Below the pieces are notes generated by a model that saw nothing but the letters and a program-made list of their open reading frames with translations, was not told the origin of the DNA and did no database searches. Shown piece after piece: positions 32,833 through 43,761 of a stretch of DNA of 43,761 nucleotides. A program made the translations under genes and the position numbers. How positions within the stretch are numbered: the first letter of the stretch is position 1; each line of letters starts with the position of its first letter. The stretch comes from Desulfobacteraceae bacterium (GTDB lineage: Bacteria; Desulfobacterota; Desulfobacteria; Desulfobacterales; Desulfobacteraceae): contig JAAEMK010000954.1 in assembly GCA_024225635.1 (NCBI GenBank), positions 1 through 43,761 of the forward strand, written 5' to 3'.

Positions 32833-34894
32833 TCTACTGATCGAGATCGGCGCGGAAGAGATTCCCGCAGGATATATTGTCCCGGCATTGACGGCTTTCA
32901 GGGACGAGCTGTCAGCGGCCCTTAAGGCGGCCAGGATCGCCCACGGAAAGACAACCATTTACGGCACTCCCCGCCGCCTTGCCTTGAGGGTGGAGGATAT
33001 CCCGGAGATGCAGGCCGCCAAGAAGACGACCCTCACGGGCCCGCCCGAGCGCATCGCCTTTGACAAGGACGGCAACCCCACGGTTCCGGCGCAGAAGTTC
33101 GCGGAAAAGGCAGGGGTCTCCCTCGACGAGATCACCGTGGTCGACACCGACAAGGGCCGGTATCTCACCGCCGTTGTAGAGGAAAGCTGCGAGCCCTCGG
33201 CAACCATCCTGGAAGGATTGCTGCCGGGCCTGATCCTGCACATTCCCTTTCCCAAGAGCATGCACTGGGGAGATCTCTCCATCAGCTTCGCCCGGCCCAT
33301 CTTCTCCCTTGTGGGCCTCCTCGGAGAGACCGTCCTTGACTTCACCGTGGGCGATATCCGCTCCGGTTCCCAGGTGTACGGCCATTCCTTCATGGCTCCC
33401 GGCAAGGTTGACCTGAAATCCCCGGAAGACTACGTGGAGACCCTGAGGTCCGTGGGCGTCATCGTTGATATGGACGAACGAAAGGCCCTGCTTCGGGAGA
33501 GCATCCAGGCTGCCGCAGACGGGGCAGGGGCTGTGATCCTCGAGGATGAGGAACTCGTGGACATCGTGAACAACCTTGTGGAATATCCTTACCCGGTTGT
33601 GGGTAAGTTTGACGAGGAGTTCCTGGAACTGCCGGACCAGGTGCTGATCACCGCCATGCGGGAGCACCAGAAATACTTTGCCCTCACCGATGCCGAGGGC
33701 AACCTCAAGCCCTGTTTCATCGCCGTGAACAACACAAAGGCAAAGGATCTTGACCTTGTGGCAAAGGGCCATGGCAAGGTTATCCGGGCCCGGCTCGCCG
33801 ATGCCCAGTTCTTCTACCATGTGGACCTTGAGTCAAGCCTTGACGATTTTGTTGAAAAGCTGAAAAAGGTCACCTTCCAGGCAAGCCTCGGCTCCATGTA
33901 TGAAAAGACCGAACGCCTCGAGTTCCTGACCGACCTTCTCACCGGGCTCGTCGAGGGCGATGATGATTTGAGGAAAAAGGTGACACGGGCCGCAAGAATC
34001 TCCAAGGCGGACCTTGTGAGCCAGGTGGTGATCGAGTTCACAAAACTCCAGGGAATCATCGGCCGGGTCTATGCTGGCAAGGGCGGTGAGGACGCGGAAG
34101 TCGCCAAGGCCATCGAGGAGCACTACCGTCCGGTTCATTCCGGCGGAGAGCTGCCCTCTACAGCCACGGGACGCATTCTTGCCATTGCCGACAAGATCGA
34201 TACCCTCTGCGGATGCTTTTCCGCCGATCTGATCCCCACCGGCGCTTCCGATCCTTACGCTTTGCGACGCCAGTCCATCGGCATCATCCAGATCATCCTG
34301 GACGGCAACCTTGGCTTTTCCCTGCGGGCCCTTGTCCGTAAAGGTGTTTCCAAGTACCAGCCGGATCCCGATAAGAAGCACGAGATTTCCACAAAGATCC
34401 TCGAGTTCCTCAAGAGCCGCATGACCAACATGCTGGTGGAGCAGGGGTATTCCAGGGAAGCGGTCAATTCGGCCCTTTCCGTATCGTTCTACAACGTGCC
34501 CGATGCCCTGCTGCGGATCAAGGCCCTTGACACCCTGAGGCAGGCTCCCGATTTCGAGCCCTTGTCGACCGCATTCAAGCGGGTGGTGAATATACTCAAG
34601 AAGGCCAAGGCGGACGAGAAAACCAGGGTCAACGAGAATCTCTTCAACTCCGATGCGGAAAAGGCCCTGCATAAGGCTTGCCAGGATGTTACAAGCCGCG
34701 TGGACGCCTGCATCGCCGACGGCGACTATGCAGCCGCCCTGAAGGAGATCTCAACCCTTCGTCCCCATGTGGACACATTTTTTGATGATGTAATGGTAAT
34801 GGTGGATGATCTGGGGCTTCGGACCAACCGGATGGCCCTGCTGTCGTCCGTTGCAGCTCTTTTTAGAAACATAGCGGATTTTTCCCAGATTTAG
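32825..34894 (+). CDS. glyS: Glycyl-tRNA synthetase beta subunit
   Basis: A 689-residue protein from the ATG at 32825 (AAAGG seven bases upstream; a GTG two codons earlier is the alternative). It begins [15 protein letters not shown] and has TPRRLALRV, then [23 protein letters not shown] and a C-terminal anticodon-binding region. It supplies tRNA recognition for GlyQ. Length and motifs are standard for the family. Confidence 0.97.
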   Translation: MNNLLIEIGAEEIPAGYIVPALTAFRDELSAALKAARIAHGKTTIYGTPRRLALRVEDIPEMQAAKKTTLTGPPERIAFDKDGNPTVPAQKFAEKAGVSLDEITVVDTDKGRYLTAVVEESCEPSATILEGLLPGLILHIPFPKSMHWGDLSISFARPIFSLVGLLGETVLDFTVGDIRSGSQVYGHSFMAPGKVDLKSPEDYVETLRSVGVIVDMDERKALLRESIQAAADGAGAVILEDEELVDIVNNLVEYPYPVVGKFDEEFLELPDQVLITAMREHQKYFALTDAEGNLKPCFIAVNNTKAKDLDLVAKGHGKVIRARLADAQFFYHVDLESSLDDFVEKLKKVTFQASLGSMYEKTERLEFLTDLLTGLVEGDDDLRKKVTRAARISKADLVSQVVIEFTKLQGIIGRVYAGKGGEDAEVAKAIEEHYRPVHSGGELPSTATGRILAIADKIDTLCGCFSADLIPTGASDPYALRRQSIGIIQIILDGNLGFSLRALVRKGVSKYQPDPDKKHEISTKILEFLKSRMTNMLVEQGYSREAVNSALSVSFYNVPDALLRIKALDTLRQAPDFEPLSTAFKRVVNILKKAKADEKTRVNENLFNSDAEKALHKACQDVTSRVDACIADGDYAAALKEISTLRPHVDTFFDDVMVMVDDLGLRTNRMALLSSVAALFRNIADFSQI

Positions 34895-35140
34895 ACACGT
34901 AAAGAGGAGGTATCATGGCTGGTTACGATCCTGAGAAGGATAAAAAACTAAACGAGTGGAAGTGTGAAGAAACAGGACTTATCCTTTCCATACACCAGTA
35001 CGGTGATGGCGAGCCAAAGCTTCAGATAGGCCCCAGGGTTCTCAAGAAAAAGGACGGTACGGATCGCGCGCCCTCCAAGGCGGGCCGTCTCAGCATCGAG
35101 GATGTCATGTGGATCTACGATATCATAGATGAGGTCAAGG

Positions 35141-37965
<2,825 letters not shown>

Positions 37966-37971
37966 TAAACA

Positions 37972-38871
37972 ATGGCGTTGAGAACCAGGGAGGAGCCCAC
38001 CTTTAATCCCGCCGTGGCAGGTCCGCTCTTTATGCTGTCGACGGCCCTGCTTTTCACCCTCATGAACGTACTGGTGAAGCTGCTGCCGCCCGACTACACC
38101 GTGTGGCACATCACCTTTATCCGGTGCGCCGGGGGCATGATCGTCATGGTGCCGATGCTTTTGCCCAAGGGTAATCCGTTCAAGGGAGACAGGATTCCCC
38201 TGCTCATGATCCGGGGCTGCACCGGCTCCATCGCCTATTTTGCCTGGATCATGGCCATGCGCCAGCTCCCCCTTTCCACCGCCATCGTGATCTTCTACGC
38301 CTTTCCCGCCTTTGCCGCCATTTTTGCCTTTTTGATCTACAAGGAGCGCATCGGGCTGTTTGAGGCGGGGTGCATCGGCCTTGTCATCATCGGTGTGTCC
38401 GTTCTGTTCGACTTTCACCTGGCAGGGGGACTTGCGGGCCAATGCCTGGCCGTGGTGGCAGGCGCCTTTGCCGGGATCACCGTCACCCTGGTGCGGTCCC
38501 TCCGGCAAAACAACGGCCCCGTGGTCATCTATCTCTACTTTTGCCTCATGGGCGGCCTTGCAACAACGCCGAAATTCATCATGGACCCCATTGTACCGTC
38601 ATCGGTTGCCGAATGGGCCATCTGCATTGGGATCGTGCTATCCTCGGTGATCGGCCAGATAATGATGAACCAGGGTTTTTTCTACTGCAAGGGATTTGAG
38701 GGGGCCGTGTTCATGTCCAGCGAAGTGGTGTTTGCCGCCGTCATCGGCATTCTCTTTTTCTGCGATCCCGTGTCCTGGCGCTTCTGGGCAGGCAGCATCC
38801 TTATCATGGGAAGCGTCGCCGCCCTGAATTACTTCAAATCCAACAACGCCCCGCCGGATGATGAGATCTGA
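37972..38871 (+). CDS. EamA/DMT-family transporter
   Basis: A 299-residue protein with about ten hydrophobic helices arranged as two EamA repeats (about 17-150 and 165-295). Family traits such as FIRCAGGMIVM and SSEVVFAAVIGILFF are visible in each half. DMT permeases export metabolites or amino acids across the inner membrane; the substrate cannot be predicted. It starts six bases after ligA and is the last gene of the long plus-strand run; A/T-rich foreign-looking DNA begins directly behind it. Confidence 0.88.
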   Translation: MALRTREEPTFNPAVAGPLFMLSTALLFTLMNVLVKLLPPDYTVWHITFIRCAGGMIVMVPMLLPKGNPFKGDRIPLLMIRGCTGSIAYFAWIMAMRQLPLSTAIVIFYAFPAFAAIFAFLIYKERIGLFEAGCIGLVIIGVSVLFDFHLAGGLAGQCLAVVAGAFAGITVTLVRSLRQNNGPVVIYLYFCLMGGLATTPKFIMDPIVPSSVAEWAICIGIVLSSVIGQIMMNQGFFYCKGFEGAVFMSSEVVFAAVIGILFFCDPVSWRFWAGSILIMGSVAALNYFKSNNAPPDDEI

Positions 38872-38890
38872 CACCGTGACTGAAAGCTTT

Positions 38891-39388
38891 TTATTTGTTG
38901 ATTTGCTCCTCCTTTTGGATGAAATACTTCTTGACCTTCTCATCTATAAAGGTCTCTGAGTAATATATGAATAATTTTGCGTCTATCTTTTTAAGCATAT
39001 ATTTCGTTAATATTTTTGTGTTTTTCAAGAAACCATGTTTTTTGATTTGAGTGTCAATGGGATTCTTCTGATCCGATATGGAATAATGTACAATGGCAAT
39101 CCCCAGGTGTAATGTCTCGCCGGAGTCTTGATTGGTAACATATATTTCCTTGTAAGCGATGTTTTCAGATCCTGAAGTAAGGCTATGATCAATCGATTGT
39201 TCGATAAACTTCTTTTTGTCTTCGGTTGATGAGTAGTATTCACAGACTTTGAAATCGCTCCAGTTCGCCGTTACTAATTCTACAAATTCGTTCTTAATTG
39301 TTTCTGTTGAAAGTCCATTTGGGGTTTGCGCATTAACGGTGCAATATAGAAACATGAAAGATAGTATGAGAAATAAGATTCGTTTCAT
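38891..39388 (-). CDS. Exported protein of unknown function, A/T-rich
   Basis: A 165-residue protein from the ATG at 39388 (AAGGA six bases upstream). Residues 1-22 form a signal peptide, MKRILFLILSFMFLYCTVNA, with likely cleavage before QTPNG; the Cys at 16 does not form a clean lipobox. The mature part is Lys/Glu/Ile-rich with no recognised domain. Codon use is markedly A/T-rich compared with the flanking genes, so the gene probably arrived by transfer. It faces the EamA gene tail to tail. Confidence 0.6.
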   Translation of the reverse strand: MKRILFLILSFMFLYCTVNAQTPNGLSTETIKNEFVELVTANWSDFKVCEYYSSTEDKKKFIEQSIDHSLTSGSENIAYKEIYVTNQDSGETLHLGIAIVHYSISDQKNPIDTQIKKHGFLKNTKILTKYMLKKIDAKLFIYYSETFIDEKVKKYFIQKEEQINK

Positions 39389-39667
39389 AATATGTCCTTG
39401 CAATAATCGGTTATGCTTTGACAAGAGGTGGCCTTGGTGCTGCTAAGTATTCTATGGCCAATAGCTTGGAATTTGCTATTTCAGTTAGTTTGCCATTGCG
39501 ATCACTACTTTTTGGATTAGCCATACTTATTAAGGTATCATTGAATATGTTAAATCCTTCCGGGCCGTTGCATATCTTGATACATCCTTATCAATTGTTT
39601 AGCATTGCCGAAATCTTTTGACAACTATCCTGCCACATAGGGGGGGTGCGTCGGGGGCAGCTATTTT
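39389..39667. other. A/T-rich non-coding stretch
   Basis: No frame has coding character; a 67-codon plus-strand ORF here lacks a ribosome site and family features. It should hold the promoter of the minus-strand exported-protein gene. The DNA turns abruptly GC-rich at about 39640, where the phosphorylase fragment begins. Confidence 0.4.
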
Positions 39668-39922
39668 CGTGATGGTGAGTACGGGACCCTGGCCGACGAG
39701 GGCACCTCCCGGAACTACATGGAGCAGCCCGGGCCCTTTCCCCGGGTGTTGCCGGACCCGGCGCTTCAGCAGCGGCTTTACGACGAACTGAGCGCCAGGG
39801 AGCTTCCGGTCAGGACGGGCACCCTCTGGACCACGGCCGCCATCTACAGGGAAAACCCAAAAAAGATGGATGAGTATGGGGGAGTTGTCAAAAGAGAAGT
39901 AAATAGGTCTTTCCTGAAATGA
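39668..39922 (+). pseudogene. Deleted duplicate of the nucleoside phosphorylase gene
   Basis: Bases 39693-39868 align without gaps to 35502-35677 inside the phosphorylase gene, including a 67-base identical run (39770-39836). Just upstream, 39668-39679 repeats 35233-35244 (VMVS codons). About 250 bases that separate these two parts in the intact gene are missing, so this is a copy with an internal deletion. After 39868 the sequence departs from the gene and reaches a stop at 39922. No functional enzyme can result. Confidence 0.88.
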
Positions 39923-40008
39923 CTTGAAAAATATGCCCGGAGGCGGTACATGCTTTTAACGGCAACGGCCGGATTGATAAAACATTACTTTCAGCGGGGT
40001 AACCGTCT

Positions 40009-41151
40009 ATGCATTTGGAATCAAAGCTTCCGGATATAGGAATGACCATATTTACCACCATGTCGAAAATGGCGGCTGATCACGGGGCGATTAATCTGTC
40101 ACAGGGCTTTCCGGATTTTGATGTTTATCCGGAGCTGATCGGGCTTGTGGAAAAATATATGCGGGAAGGGCACAATCAGTATGCGCCCATGCAGGGTGTT
40201 CCCGCACTTCGAGAGATGATCTCGAAAAAAGTGGAACGACTGTACAATCGAAGGTACGATCCGGACAGGGAGATCACGGTTACCAGCGGCGCTACAGAGG
40301 CCCTTTTTGCGGCGATCAGCACCGTTGTCGGAAAGGGTGATGAGGTGATCGTGCTGGAACCGGCTTATGATTCCTATGTCCCGGTCATCCGTCTCAACGG
40401 TGGAACGCCCGTGTTTTTGAAACTCAAGCACCCGGATTATCATATTGACTGGGACGAGGTTGCGGATGCAATAACGGATAAAACCAGGCTTATCATTCTC
40501 AATTCCCCCCATAACCCGACGGGTGCTGTCCTTGGGGTGACGGACATCAGGGCCCTGACTGACATTGTCAGCGGGAGCAATCTCTTTATTCTCAGCGATG
40601 AGGTGTATGAGCATATCATCTTTGACGGTGTCAGGCATAAAAGCATGTCCATGTATCCGGAACTCGCCGAACGGGCTTTTGTGGTGAGTTCATTCGGCAA
40701 GACCTATCATGCAACCGGCTGGAAAATCGGTTACTGCCTGGCGCCGGAAAAATTGTCCCGGGAGTTTCAGCGGATCCACCAGTATGTGACGTTTTCGTCC
40801 ATTACGCCTGTTCAGCTCGCCCTGGCTGAAATCATGAAGGACACCAGGCTGTACCAGGATCTCCCCGTTTTTTACCAGAAGAAGAGGGATCTGTTTCTGG
40901 ACATGATTGAAACTTCGCGCTTCAAGCCGCTTCCCTGCAGCGGAACGTATTTTCTGATGCTCGACTATTCGGAGATCGCCGATGAGAGTGATATCCGTTT
41001 TGCCGGTAAACTTACAGCGGATTACGGGGTTGCCGCTATTCCGCCCTCGGTGTTTTACAGCGATGGGCAGGACAATAAAGTTCTTAGATTTTGCTTTGCA
41101 AAGAGGGATGAGACTCTGGGGCAGGCGGCGGAGGTGTTATGCGGGATTTAA
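40009..41151 (+). CDS. PLP-dependent aminotransferase, YbdL/kynurenine-aminotransferase-like
   Basis: A 380-residue fold-type I aminotransferase. It has INLSQGFPDFD near the start, NQYAPMQGVPALRE, TSGATEALFAAI, NSPHNPTGAV and LSDEVYEHIIFDG. The PLP lysine is K231 in SSFGKTYHATGWKIGY. The SQGFPDF and QYAPMQG motifs are characteristic of methionine aminotransferase YbdL and its kynurenine/glutamine transaminase relatives. It probably transaminates methionine or aromatic amino acids with 2-oxo acids in the cytoplasm, possibly in methionine salvage. It stands alone and converges on the sensor kinase gene. GGGG about nine bases before the ATG serves as ribosome site. Confidence 0.9.
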   Translation: MHLESKLPDIGMTIFTTMSKMAADHGAINLSQGFPDFDVYPELIGLVEKYMREGHNQYAPMQGVPALREMISKKVERLYNRRYDPDREITVTSGATEALFAAISTVVGKGDEVIVLEPAYDSYVPVIRLNGGTPVFLKLKHPDYHIDWDEVADAITDKTRLIILNSPHNPTGAVLGVTDIRALTDIVSGSNLFILSDEVYEHIIFDGVRHKSMSMYPELAERAFVVSSFGKTYHATGWKIGYCLAPEKLSREFQRIHQYVTFSSITPVQLALAEIMKDTRLYQDLPVFYQKKRDLFLDMIETSRFKPLPCSGTYFLMLDYSEIADESDIRFAGKLTADYGVAAIPPSVFYSDGQDNKVLRFCFAKRDETLGQAAEVLCGI

Positions 41152-41191
41152 CGGTAACCGTGATTCAGCCGGAACTTGCCAGAGAAGAGGT

Positions 41192-43300
41192 TCAGGGGTC
41201 GTTGTTCCCATCCTCAATGGTTACGGGATCAAAGGGGATTTTGATGGTAAAGCAGGTTCCTTTGCCGGGGGACGAGTCGACGGTTATTTTTCCGCCATGC
41301 TTCTGGGTGATGATATAATAGGATACGGACAGACCGAGCCCGGTACCGATACCCGGCGCCTTGGTGGTGAAAAACGGATCGAATATTCTTTTCCGCACTT
41401 CCTCTTTCATTCCGGGGCCGTTATCCCTTACCTCGATTACCGCGAAATCACCCTCCTGCCGGGTTGCAAGCCTTAGGGCGGCATTGCTGGTTTCTGCCTC
41501 GTAGAAGGCCTGGGCGGCATTCTTCAGCAGGTTGATGATCACCTGCTCTATTTCCGTACTGTTGCAGATGACCGGGGGCAGGTCTTTGGAGAAGGACCTT
41601 AATATGCGAATATCGCTGAAAGTGTATCTCTTTTTCAGGTCATACTCCCTGCCTGCAAGCTCGATGGATGTTTCCACAAGGTTATTAAGATCACAGCCGG
41701 TGAGTCCGCGCCTGTTATGATAGCTGAAATCGAGCATGTTGTAGACAATTCCAGCTGCCCGCTCGGCGGATTTTTGTATGGATCGGATCATGTCGGGAAA
41801 CCTGCGCCCGGTCATGTATTGCCGGATCAGCGCAAAATCAGTTCCGGCTGCCTCTGCGGCCCTGTTATTGGCCGTGGAATCTTTCATCATGCGATTTTCA
41901 AGACTCTGTGCATTTTGAAGTACCGCAGAGAGAGGGTTGTTGATCTCATGGGCCATTCCCGCAGCCATTCCGCCGATGGTCATGATTTTCTCCGTTTTCA
42001 CCATGATCTCCTCCATCTTCACCCTTTCCGTCACATCTTCTATTCGTATAACGGCGCTGCGCTCTTTTGCCTCCATCTGGGGGTGAATGAAAATATCTTC
42101 ATATACCGTGTGGTTGTTAATTTCCCTCTTGACCTTGAAAGAGTTCCGGGGCGTTATGTTCTCCAATGCCCCTTGAATGAGATCCATCCTTCCTTTGAGC
42201 TGTTCGAACACCCGGTCAACGGACATCCCCCTTGCCGCCTGCTCCGTCAGGTGGGATGCCTTTTCCGCCACGCTGTTCCAGTGTAGTATTTTTCCATTGT
42301 GATCCACCCTTATCAGGATGGAGGGCAGTGAATCCATAAGGCGGCGGAATTTCCGCTCGCTGGCGGATATGCCGGCCATCAGTTCGGCCGATTTGCGGGT
42401 ATGCTCCATGAACAGCAGCAGCACCGTCAGGAGGAGCAGGTTCAGGAACATCAACATCGTGTTTTCACGTATAAAATCAACCGGGGATACCTTCAGTCGC
42501 GCAATCACATAAAGGGTGAGTGTACTGGCGGGAGAGTATTTCCGTGCGATATAATATGATTGTCCGTCAATCTCACGCATCATGCCGGAATCTGCAGGTG
42601 CAAGAAAGGAAACCGAATCCGCGCTCTTGCCCATAAACGCTTTAAGCGTCCGGGATGTGAACTGAATGATCCCCCTCGCATCAACGGCGGCAAAGTCCAA
42701 TCCGGTGGTGGAAGCAAGTGTTTTTTCCCAGAGCTCCGTAAGGGCCGAGAACCGGATGGAAGAGCCGATAAGGCCGTTAAATCGGCCCTGGTTATCGACG
42801 ATGGGCACAACGACCCCCGTGACCCTGACCTTGCTGATGGGACCCACATGGGGATTCATCACCGCTCCCTCATCGCCCCTGGAAACTTTTTTGAAAAAAT
42901 CCAGGTGGCTGATGGAAGGGGTACGCTCCGGGTCGAACGCTCTGCCCGAAGCGAAGAACTTACCGGAACGGTCCACGGCGGCAATGTTCACAAGTTCCGG
43001 AAACTGGCTGTTCATACGGGTAAGCATTGCGGCCACGGATTCATGTTCATGGGCCCTTACCCTATCCATACCGGATAATGCCTTGAACAGTATGGTATAC
43101 CGGACATAAAAATCCTCGGTGACCTGGAAGGAGAGCAACAGCGTGGTGTTCGCCCTGTCCGTTATCTTTTCCGTCATGGCATGCCGGGCCCTCACGCCCA
43201 GCACCATGATGAGCATGAACACAGCCATGGATACCGCCCCGAGAATCAGGATCGTTTTTTTAGCCGGTTTTTTTCCTGTATGTTTCAATACCCAGTTCAT
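41192..43300 (-). CDS. Membrane sensor histidine kinase with Cache and PAS domains
   Basis: A 702-residue sensor. TM1 is about 18-38, an extracytoplasmic Cache-like domain runs to about 275 (with [10 protein letters not shown]), and TM2 is about 280-300. A PAS domain (about 315-430, [19 protein letters not shown] given by its ends) leads to the dimerisation/phospho-acceptor helix with H451 in [13 protein letters not shown]. The HATPase has an N box ([12 protein letters not shown]), DNGPGM and [12 protein letters not shown]. It is a NtrB/DctB-like kinase with no receiver domain, so a separate response regulator, probably NtrC-type, must lie elsewhere. The start at 43300 has only a distant AAGGG; an alternative start cannot be excluded. 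Confidence 0.9.
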   Translation of the reverse strand: MNWVLKHTGKKPAKKTILILGAVSMAVFMLIMVLGVRARHAMTEKITDRANTTLLLSFQVTEDFYVRYTILFKALSGMDRVRAHEHESVAAMLTRMNSQFPELVNIAAVDRSGKFFASGRAFDPERTPSISHLDFFKKVSRGDEGAVMNPHVGPISKVRVTGVVVPIVDNQGRFNGLIGSSIRFSALTELWEKTLASTTGLDFAAVDARGIIQFTSRTLKAFMGKSADSVSFLAPADSGMMREIDGQSYYIARKYSPASTLTLYVIARLKVSPVDFIRENTMLMFLNLLLLTVLLLFMEHTRKSAELMAGISASERKFRRLMDSLPSILIRVDHNGKILHWNSVAEKASHLTEQAARGMSVDRVFEQLKGRMDLIQGALENITPRNSFKVKREINNHTVYEDIFIHPQMEAKERSAVIRIEDVTERVKMEEIMVKTEKIMTIGGMAAGMAHEINNPLSAVLQNAQSLENRMMKDSTANNRAAEAAGTDFALIRQYMTGRRFPDMIRSIQKSAERAAGIVYNMLDFSYHNRRGLTGCDLNNLVETSIELAGREYDLKKRYTFSDIRILRSFSKDLPPVICNSTEIEQVIINLLKNAAQAFYEAETSNAALRLATRQEGDFAVIEVRDNGPGMKEEVRKRIFDPFFTTKAPGIGTGLGLSVSYYIITQKHGGKITVDSSPGKGTCFTIKIPFDPVTIEDGNNDP

Positions 43301-43746
43301 CTGTTGTTTAATTTCCCTTTTTCATGCCAATTTGTCAATAACCGAGGTGATTTCTTCCCAGTGCGGTGGATGGAATCATGATTTTTCACTCCTCTTTCAT
43401 GCAAGCGGATTACCTGTATGGCGCATTTTACGTGGGTCCTTTACCTTGACAGCGCTGTGATATTTCTATATTAAATTACTAATTAGATGTTTGTCAAAGA
43501 GTGACGATAAACCCCTTCAGATGTCGGTTTTATTCTTTTTCCCCTCCAGGTTCCAAACTTCAGCGTCTGTCTTCTGTTTAACGAAAGAGCAGCAACGAAT
43601 AACCTCCGATTTTTTTAAGCTTCTAATTAATCAAAGGTAAACCCCCGGCTTTGCCGGGGAGACTCCCAAAGTTTGACATTTGCGGGAATATAAGAAAGTC
43701 TCCCAAACTGTGAACCGCTCAAAGATCACAGAAAAGGAGACTTTCA
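43301..43746. other. Intergenic region with promoter and element-type hairpin
   Basis: No gene is supported in these 446 bases. They contain a strong plus-strand promoter (43446-43474), a hairpin CCCCGGC-TTT-GCCGGGG (43643-43659) and two related blocks, ACTCCCAAAGTTTGACA and GTCTCCCAAACTGTGAAC. The hairpin core is the same as in the hairpin at 113-131. The right part probably belongs to the mobile element whose gene starts at 43747. Confidence 0.5.
43446..43474 (+). promoter_or_regulatory. Strong sigma70-type promoter toward the right edge
   Basis: TTGACA (43446-43451), a 17-bp spacer, then TATTAA (43469-43474). It points rightward, away from the kinase gene. The next coding start on that strand is 266 bases on, so it either drives the edge gene with a long leader or an untranslated RNA. 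Confidence 0.55.
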
Positions 43747-43761
43747 ATGAACAACAATAGA
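43747..43761 (+). CDS. Start of a gene running off the right edge
   Basis: An ATG at 43747 with GGAG at 43736-43739 opens MNNNR before the window ends. Hairpin-bearing DNA like that after the left-edge ORF lies just upstream. A mobile-element gene is likely, but the family is not visible. Confidence 0.4.

Noticed and set aside
39418-39621. 67-codon plus-strand ORF
   Set aside because: No ribosome site, A/T-rich, no family feature, and it overlaps the upstream region of the minus-strand exported-protein gene.

Overview
The window looks like a chromosomal stretch from an anaerobic Desulfobacterota (deltaproteobacterial, Desulfobacterales-like) genome. This is inferred from GC-rich codon use (C/G in third positions), multi-sensor hybrid kinases, split glycyl-tRNA synthetase genes and a Co/Ni-type metal-import locus. 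No diagnostic taxonomic marker is present, so the placement is moderate confidence. The window edges carry the tail and the head of what may be the same kind of mobile element, both next to short TTT-loop hairpins that share a core.

Layout. 0.4-6.1 kb: a RhlE-type DEAD-box RNA helicase, convergent with a 1396-residue hybrid histidine kinase carrying three receiver domains. 6.3-16.1 kb: a metal-handling island. A regulated promoter (two dyads) precedes a small membrane protein. It is followed by an HMA2-domain membrane protein, a P2-like P-type ATPase with an N-terminal HMA2 domain, a CPC-type P1B ATPase with a second HMA2-like N-terminus, a CbiM/NikM-type permease with a fused CbiN-like tail, and a CbiQ-CbiO fusion. 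Convergent to these lies a fourth HMA2 protein behind its own sigma70 promoter, a cobalamin riboswitch and an intrinsic terminator. I consider this HMA2/ATPase/ECF/B12-riboswitch assembly the best candidate for an undescribed system, probably cobalt (or nickel) homeostasis tied to B12 status.

16.2-22.3 kb: accessory DNA. It holds a periplasmic solute-binding protein, a secreted PPC-like protein, gene fragments, and a decayed defence operon next to tRNA-Thr(CGT). The defence operon (minus strand) runs HTH regulator, SNF2-helicase N-terminus fused by deletion to a broken Mod-type adenine methyltransferase, AAA ATPase (intact), DUF4276 Toprim-like protein (intact), and a truncated third gene. 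A 7-bp tandem duplication frameshifts the methyltransferase remnant.

22.3-38.9 kb: mostly housekeeping. A patatin-like phospholipase diverges from a long, tightly spaced plus-strand run: mfd, two SurA/PpiC-type chaperones, mgtE, recO, a GHMP kinase, glyQ, glyS, a small conserved-looking protein, a nucleoside phosphorylase, ligA and an EamA exporter. Many of these genes overlap by a few bases, suggesting translational coupling. 38.9-43.8 kb: an AT-rich exported-protein gene, a deleted duplicate of part of the nucleoside phosphorylase gene, a YbdL-like aminotransferase, a second sensor kinase, and a strong promoter leading to the start of another element gene at the right edge.
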